From NCBI RefSeq assembly GCF_012273895.1, contig NW_024045134.1, positions 2,542,001 through 2,606,000 on the forward strand: DNA of 64,000 bases, written 5' to 3'. Each line of letters starts with the position of its first letter. Within the stretch, counting starts at the first letter, position 1. Position numbers and translations under genes: made by a program. The DNA is from Zerene cesonia (lineage: Eukaryota > Arthropoda > Insecta > Lepidoptera > Pieridae). A model generated the notes under the pieces. It was not told the DNA's origin and searched no databases. It saw only the letters and a program-made list of their open reading frames with translations. Shown one piece after another: positions 57,177-64,000 of the stretch.

Positions 57177-59949
57177 ATGGAGGAACAAAAGTGCAGAAAT
57201 ATAGAAAGTATACTAACGGAAAAACATTTGAAAACAATCATACATCGTGCGTCATTGGATGGATGGAAATTTTTGGGTTATGATGTCAAACCTGCTTCGA
57301 TAGGCCTTGCAGGGTTTCTGGGAGATCATTTTAAAATTGTGGTCCATTTACAAAATGCTGGANNNNNNNNNNNNNNNNNNNNNNNNNNNNNNNNNNNNNN
57401 NNNNNNNNNNNNNNNNNNNNNNNNNNNNNNNNNNNNNNNNNNNNNNNNNNNNNNNNNNNNNNNNNNNNNNNNNNNNNNNNNNNNNNNNNNNNNNNNNNNN
57501 NNNNNNNNNNNNNNNNNNNNNNNNNNNNNNNNNNNNNNNNNNNNNNNNNNNNNNNNNNNNNNNNNNNNNNNNNNNNNNNNNNNNNNNNNNNNNNNNNNNN
57601 NNNNNNNNNNNNNNNNNNNNNNNNNNNNNNNNNNNNNNNNNNNNNNNNNNNNNNNNNNNNNNNNNNNNNNNNNNNNNNNNNNNNNNNNNNNNNNNNNNNN
57701 NNNNNNNNNNNNNNNNNNNNNNNNNNNNNNNNNNNNNNNNNNNNNNNNNNNNNNNNNNNNNNNNNNNNNNNNNNNNNNNNNNNNNNNNNNNNNNNNNNNN
57801 NNNNNNNNNNNNNNNNNNNNNNNNNNNNNNNNNNNNNNNNNNNNNNNNNNNNNNNNNNNNNNNNNNNNNNNNNNNNNNNNNNNNNNNNNNNNNNNNNNNN
57901 NNNNNNNNNNNNNNNNNNNNNNNNNNNNNNNNNNNNNNNNNNNNNNNNNNNNNNNNNNNNNNNNNNNNNNNNNNNNNNNNNNNNNNNNNNNNNNNNNNNN
58001 NNNNNNNNNNNNNNNNNNNNNNNNNNNNNNNNNNNNNNNNNNNNNNNNNNNNNNNNNNNNNNNNNNNNNNNNNNNNNNNNNNNNNNNNNNNNNNNNNNNN
58101 NNNNNNNNNNNNNNNNNNNNNNNNNNNNNNNNNNNNNNNNNNNNNNNNNNNNNNNNNNNNNNNNNNNNNNNNNNNNNNNNNNNNNNNNNNNNNNNNNNNN
58201 NNNNNNNNNNNNNNNNNNNNNNNNNNNNNNNNNNNNNNNNNNNNNNNNNNNNNNNNNNNNNNNNNNNNNNNNNNNNNNNNNNNNNNNNNNNNNNNNNNNN
58301 NNNNNNNNNNNNNNNNNNNNNNNNNNNNNNNNNNNNNNNNNNNNNNNNNNNNNNNNNNNNNNCAAACCTGCTTCGATAGGCCTTGCAGGGTTTCTGGGAG
58401 ATCATTTTAAAATTGTGGTCCATTTACAAAATGCTGGAGTTACGAGGAAGTTGCACTTGTTTGCGAAATCGATGCCGTTAATAAATAAGCCAAAGGCAGA
58501 TTTTATTGCGGATTATAATTTTTTTCGGCGGGAAAATCTTGTTTACAAGTTATTCGAAAATATGTGCGTGACTGGTGAGTTTCGTTTAACGCTTTTTGTT
58601 GTATTTGATTGTTATGTTTTAAATTTTAACTTAGCTACGCCTAAAATTACTTTAATTTCGCTACATCATTTTTTGTTATTCTAGAATATGCTAAAGCTAA
58701 ATCCTTTTTTTTGCGCCGTCGTATGTGGCATTACAAAATATTTTTTACAAATTTCTTAAACAGTAATTCAATTGAACCTAACACCCCTTAATAAATACTA
58801 CTGCAAATATTTATTTACAGTGTCGTTCTTTCTAGGATTAAATTTATAGAACTTATTACGTAGTTGTGCTAAACATACGAATATCTTGAAGTATCTGTCA
58901 TAATTATTTTTCAAACATTATTATACCTACCATGCTAGGTACCATTAATTAATAACAACAAAAAGACAGACATTTTAGGCCTTATGAACCTACATAATGT
59001 ATGTCATCTTAAGTCATCTTAAATTTTTAAACCCTCTTCTTCAACAGATTCCGACAATTGGTGCACAAAAGCATACATTCACACAGACACGTTGTTGGTG
59101 CTGCCTGACCTCTCCATCCTCGGCTACAAGACGCTTCCTACAGACCAATTCTACGACCTCAAGCACGTGTTAATAGCAGTAAAGTCCCTAGCTCAGTTCC
59201 ACGCTAAGTACGCGTGCTACGAAGCGAATCAACAGAAGTCCATCTATGAAGATCACAGAGAAGTTCTAAAAGACGCTGCGTTTATGGACGCACCGTGGCT
59301 GCGGGCTGCTGCAAGACTAAGCTGCAGCCTTTTACGAGAATTTTCAACAGAGACCATAGATGAAGACACACTAACAAATTTATTCCTCAAAGCCTGCGAC
59401 GATCTAACCGTCAGTAAGGAGAGCATAAACGTTATACTCCACAGAGATTTGTGGACCAACAACATATTGTTTCGTCACGAGGGTGACGAGCCCAAGGGGG
59501 CTGTCTTGGTGGACTTCCAATGCGTCAGATACGGCCCGCCGGCGTTTGACCTGATGATCTTACTCTATCTGACGACGACAAAGCAGTTCCGAGAGTCCCA
59601 TGAAAAGGAAGTATTCAACCATTATTACACCGTGTTTACCCAATATTTAGACGACACTATGAAGGGGAAATTAAAGGATTACAACTACGGGAGGTGGGAT
59701 TTCTTTAACTGGTGCGAAAGGGCTCGAATGTTCGCGATGATGGAAGCAATGGCTATATTTCCCTTTGTGTTGATGGATCCATCGTTAGCGCAGAAGACGT
59801 TCGATGATCCTGATACATTCACGAAGCACGTGGAGGAAGATAGATGTAAGCCGGTGCTGGATTATGCTCGTGAGAGCAGCTTCTACAGGGAGAGGATGGT
59901 GGAAGTAAGCGTAGAATTCGTGGATAGGTATCATTTGAAACGTTTGTAA
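57177..59949 (+). CDS. EcKinase-like (CHK) small-molecule kinase
   Basis: Two exons: the first from ATG 57177 to 58574 (GTGAGT donor), interrupted by a 1000-N gap flanked by an exact 76-base duplication, and the second 59048-59949. Counting the duplicated block once gives 322 + 902 bases and 407 aa, the usual length of the family. Seen: the Brenner motif VILHRDLWTNNILF with catalytic Asp about 241, and the metal-binding VDFQCVRYGPPAFDL with Asp about 263. These are the aminoglycoside-phosphotransferase-like fold signatures of insect EcKinases (DUF1679/CHK). Members phosphorylate small molecules; ecdysteroid 22-kinase is one, and others are linked to detoxification. No signal peptide, so cytosolic. 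The substrate cannot be told. It is a single copy here, though the family is usually clustered. Confidence 0.9.
57363..58362. other. Assembly gap (1000 N), probably artefactual
   Basis: 57287-57362 and 58363-58438 are identical over 76 bases, so the two contigs overlap and the N run probably represents no missing sequence. Confidence 0.9.
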
Positions 59950-60271
59950 AGGTGTAATTTGTTAGTTTATTTCAGTTGTGTAATTTGTCGTGTCGAGTGA
60001 AAGCATTCGTGATATTAGTAAATATGTAAAAAAAAACATACCGCGATTTAACTGCGAAATATAAGACTTTGTGCATTAGAGCTTAAAATTCTTTCAGAGT
60101 TTTTGACAGGTTTTTTTTCGTTTCATTAATATGGGTTGGGGGCTGTTGCGATTTATATAAAGGCATAAATAACATTCAATGATACGTAGATAATTTATTA
60201 ATAAGGTAGAAAAATTTTAATAGATGGATTATGATGTATATTATAAGCGTATTATATTTTATTGTCGTTAT

Positions 60272-60277
60272 AATAAA
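60272..60277 (+). other. Candidate poly(A) signal of the kinase gene
   Basis: AATAAA followed within 20 bases by a GU-rich run ('gttttttgttggttctg'), about 320 bases after the stop codon. Confidence 0.5.
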
Positions 60278-60344
60278 GTTTTTTGTTGGTTCTGATCTTT
60301 ATTTTATCATTCTACGCGACGACATTCATTAATAAATAATATAC

Positions 60345-60630
60345 ACTTACTAATATATATGGAGCTGAAGAGTTCGTTTCAACGCGCTAAACTCGGGAAC
60401 TGCAGGACCGATTTCAAAAATTATTTTACCGGATGTGTATGTGATCTCTGAACGCTATCACTACACATTATATTTAAAAAAAGTCGCGTTCTACCGCCTT
60501 TGTGTCTGTATGCTATCTTTAAAACTGCGTAAACAGATTTGCATGGGGTTTAATAGATAGAGTGATTCAAGAGAAAGGTTTATATGTATATATAATGTAT
60601 TATTATACCCGGGGCGGGTCGCTAGTTATT
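60345..60630 (+). mobile_element. Two adjacent Helitron-like remnants
   Basis: 60345-60480 has 'ctcgggaactgcaggaccga' and 'aaaattattttaccggatgtg'. 60485-60628 has 'gtgtctgtatgctatctttaaaac', 'gcatggggtttaatagatag' and the end 'ggggcgggtcgctag'. The second is related to sequence at 43005-43150 in the DIP1 gene. Confidence 0.45.
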
Positions 60631-61139
60631 ACTATAGATAGGGCTATTATTCTAACAGAGTTATTAGAAGACTTTGAAAAGCAGCTAAAAATGTTCTTAG
60701 ATAGAATCAATCTATGAAAACATAAACCCAACATTATCACATTGAGGCTGCCAGTTAAATGTACATTAAAAAAACACAACCTCGTGACATAATCATCTAA
60801 ATAAGCCCCGTGTTATACGGTCCAAACGGTCCAATCACATAATATGGTACTAAGCTCTAGTAATCGTAAATTACGACTAGGATCTTACAACCAAACCCAT
60901 ATGCTGATGATTACGTGTCTCGACCATATGTTGAGGTCGAAACAGTTTTGGGCAGGGCCTTATTCGTCAACTCACACATGTTTAAGCTTTTTCTTAGCCG
61001 CCGTAAATTGCGCAAGTGGTCTTAAAATACGACGCTAGACTTGACCAATTGAACTGATTGATCTGATCCTGGAGGGGATTAATTAGGTGCGCCTGTGGTT
61101 ATTAATGCTGATATTGTAATGTAGAATATCTCACGTAGT

Positions 61140-61220
61140 ATAAGAAATAGAAGACCTTGATAGGTAGGCCTCTGGTAGGGCATTGTGGAAGTCTTTGAGA
61201 GAGGCCTATGTCAAATTAGC
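61140..61220 (+). pseudogene. RTE-like retrotransposon C-terminal remnant
   Basis: A plus frame reads GRALWKSLREAYVK before stops, the counterpart of the 42855 remnant. Nothing of the upstream enzyme is left. Confidence 0.4.
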
Positions 61221-62920
61221 AATATCATAATAGCTAAGAACGTTTTTAATTGTCTCAATAATATTGTGATTGACATTTTTAGTTGACTAGAATTATGTTT
61301 GAAATTAATTATGTAATTTTATTTCAAAATAATTTGATTTGTTAATTGATTATCTTTATTAAATATATGGTGTAATATCATACGAAATTTGATATTTCTT
61401 GGCAAAATATGTGGACTCACGTGGACACCGATCATGTTTTATATTATTAGTATTATATCATAATAAAGGGTTATAAAAATAAGGAAATTTAGAATAACCT
61501 ATCAAAAACCACATAGTTACTTTGCTTGGAATATTTTATAAGGAGACTTAAATTCCCCTTGTTATCTTATAAACATTTAGACCATACCACTTTTTACTAG
61601 CTTCACCTGAATGCTTATATTTAACCGACCTTCAGATTCGATTTTGACTCACGATAACTAGACAGTTTTAATTTAAACTTTGTACGTTTATCAAGGATCG
61701 GTGACAATTCAATAATTTCATCAATTTGTACGTATAACCTGATTAGGATTGTCTGGATTAAATAACTTCCATTCCTTTCCTTTATGTTTTTTGTATTGTT
61801 GTTTTGTGTGTTTATTTTCATTTGCATGTTATATCTTGTTTTGTAATAAATTTTAATGTTTTATGTGTGCAATAAAGAATATTTCATTTCATTCATGTAT
61901 CAAGTGAGACAATTTAATTTTTAGTTTTATAGCATTGAAATGCTTTATAAATGAGAAATTTTGAAAGAACAGAAAAAATTTTTATATCACGAGGCAGGAT
62001 GCCTCAAATCAAATTTTTTCTATTCTTTCAAAATTTCTCAAGTGAGACAATTTAGTTAAATCTATCAAAAACTCGGTAAAGGCAATTACGCTTAGTTTAG
62101 CTAGGATACGATATTCATATATTAATATATACTAGGACATTGTTCTCAAATGGACCTGAAGGACGACAACCACCTTGAGACCAGCTTTACGCGCCCGTAG
62201 GTGACAGTGCGTGACGCCACGTTTTGTCGCTATGCCAAAGGTGTGGATGTCATATAAAAATCATATCAATACAGTATATATATAATCATATTAAGACAGT
62301 AATATTTTGTACCACTTTTGCGTGGTCAGATGATATAGAATAGGTTTACTTATACTACTTAATCTTTAAATGTATTATTTGAATTATTTCGGAGGAGATT
62401 TCGTTTATTTCATCAACCATATTCTCGAAATTAACGTAGGTCGAAGGACTTATAAATACAGACTTATAATTTATCAATGTAATATACAATTATATACATA
62501 TTATTAAGAGGCAAAGTTTGTGTATTTGTACTCAGGATGTATGTGTCTACTGGAACGGTCTCACACATTCTTTCACCGTTCATTTGGACGTGATCCCTGA
62601 ATTCTACAGATTCTATTTAATAATATGAGTTGATTATTTAGGGTCTGAGTATTATAGGGCATAAATGGACCTTGAACAAAACTGAGGAAGGGCTTAAATA
62701 AACTAAACTTACCTAGCTTTACATATCATCTCAATCCCTTCAATGTAAATAATTTTATCAAACCAGCAACAGTTAGCTTCAATTTAGAATCTATCAAGTG
62801 GTTTATTATGTAAAATAAAATGTGGCAGACCATAAATGAATGTAAAACGCGCCGAGTGTTCCTACATGGTGAACCGAGCCCCTTCACATAAGATCTTAAT
62901 TTACGCAGGGCTAGTATTTT
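61221..62920. other. intergenic with a nested hairpin at 61953-62039
   Basis: About 61600-61750 (minus) matches the repeat at 760-895. 61953-62039 is a near-perfect palindrome between two 16-17-base direct repeats (see findings). No gene is supported. Confidence 0.5.
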
Positions 62921-62923
62921 CTT

Positions 62924-63070
62924 GTGTTTGATTTTACGCGAGTATTATACATTTAGAAAATAAAAACTTTTTAACGGATTTTAAACGCTATTTATTCATT
63001 ACTTTCACATTATTTTCACTTTATAATGAATAAATCGCGTTTAAAATCCGTTAAAAAGTTTTTAATTTCT
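62924..63070. mobile_element. Palindromic MITE, copy 3 (complete)
   Basis: Starts 'attttcttgtgtttgatttt'. Long arms 62962-63001 and 63024-63063 are complementary at 39 of 40 positions, with a 22-base loop. This copy lacks the 'cccgacgtttcgaac' interior seen in copy 2. No coding capacity; family unnamed here. Confidence 0.75.
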
Positions 63071-64000
63071 TAAGCAGGGCTGTTGGTAAATCGCAGTAAT
63101 ATATGTATATCTTCTGTCCTTTATTTACGTATTTATCCTTGATTTTAGCATACATAGACAATATTCATTTGTAGTTGTAACCCCTACATATTTTTGTATT
63201 AAAATAAATAAAAATATGTTCAATGTAAAGTAAAAAAACAAAAATTTTTTTTAGCACGCCTCCCATTTCCACCTGGTGTAGTCGCAAGTCACGTTATCCA
63301 AACTACTACTAATATATAAATAACTAACTAAAAATATAAATTATATTCAATGAAGCTTCTTTCAGAAGCTGTTTGGAACGTCATAGCGCAGTTTCACCAC
63401 TTGCCAACAGACTAGAGCTGGCAATAAAGTATAAGTTCATCTTTTAAATTTTATATATCATTATAATGAGAGTGCCGACTGTATGTAATTATATATTTAT
63501 TTAAGGATAGTCTATGGTCGAAATATTGCGCAATAATTGCTGGAAACAGTGGCTTCATACGTGTGGTAACCCGTCAGTAAAATGTAGTGTTTGTTTATTG
63601 AGGCTATAATCTATCTCTGTTCCAAATTTTATATAGACGAGAGGTTTATGCGTGAAAGATTAACAAACATCCATACATTCTCACAATGTTTCACATTTAT
63701 AATATTAGCAGGACGAATAATATATCTCAGCCCTATCACCCAGTGGGGCAAGGGCGGCGTGTTCTGTAAAAGTCGAGCCGTTTTAGAGGACAATAACAGC
63801 AAAACATTATTTGACTCACCGCCCAAAACGACTGATGAGATTTTTACGATCGATAAGGGATAAGGTTTAAAGGCAAGACTGTATGGAAGTATACATTAAA
63901 TGTCTTGAAAATTTACAATTAAAAATATCAATTTTGACATCCAAACCAAATATTCAAATAATATTCAAATTATGTTTTTGATAAAATAGTTGTTTAAGAG
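63071..64000. other. intergenic end of window
   Basis: About 63645-63715 is the 5' part of a Lep1-like Helitron on the minus strand ('gcgtgaaagattaacaaacatcc', 'tataatattagcaggac'). Nothing else is identified. Confidence 0.45.

Noticed and set aside
57307..58423. Additional long frames over the second N gap
   Set aside because: Same artefact; only the frame starting at 57177 and continuing in 58363-58574 is supported.

Overview
This 64-kb window is eukaryotic and almost certainly from a moth or butterfly. It is AT-rich, its genes are split into short GC-rich exons with GT/AG introns, and it is dense in short non-autonomous transposons. The most frequent of these has a TCCTACTAATATT start and a CGCGGGTGAAACCGCG...CTAG end, as in lepidopteran Lep1-type Helitrons. 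No prokaryotic feature and no CRISPR array was seen. Three runs of N (88, 1000 and 1000 bases) are assembly gaps.

Five protein genes could be assembled exon by exon. An M-Ras small GTPase lies on the minus strand at 11.06-14.37 kb (5 coding exons, 198 aa, CAAX end). A kelch-repeat protein lies on the plus strand at 31.4-36.4 kb (6 exons, 576 aa, roughly one kelch blade per exon and a long disordered tail). A two-dsRBD protein resembling Disconnected-interacting protein 1 lies on the minus strand at 39.36-43.94 kb (8 exons, 328 aa, with a possible alternative first exon at 45.3 kb). The Notch-pathway E3 ligase deltex lies on the plus strand at 46.45-53.45 kb; its RING finger falls in the N gap. 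An EcKinase-like (CHK) small-molecule kinase lies on the plus strand at 57.18-59.95 kb (2 exons, 407 aa once a false gap is removed). An orphan exon-like segment (15.4 kb, minus) and a possible divergent first exon (14.57 kb, plus) hint at further transcripts that could not be assembled.

The rest is intergenic or intronic sequence. 0-11 kb and 15.5-31.2 kb are gene-poor and repeat-rich: Helitrons including a same-orientation pile-up at 19.1-21.3 kb, two retroposon families called here A (tRNA-like head, GAT-rich tail) and B (poly(A) tail), TIR MITEs and palindromic foldbacks. 36.4-39.3, 53.5-57.1 and 60-64 kb hold 3' flanks and old repeats. The genes do not form an operon or an obvious pathway. 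M-Ras and Deltex are both signalling components, but their proximity cannot be called functional. No previously undescribed multi-gene system was found; the most useful anomalies are the divergent Deltex C-terminus, the artefactual gap in the kinase gene, the deltex start codon cut by an intron, the candidate alternative DIP1 first exon, the degenerate GCGCCCTAA array that holds the deltex stop codon, and several compact palindromes.
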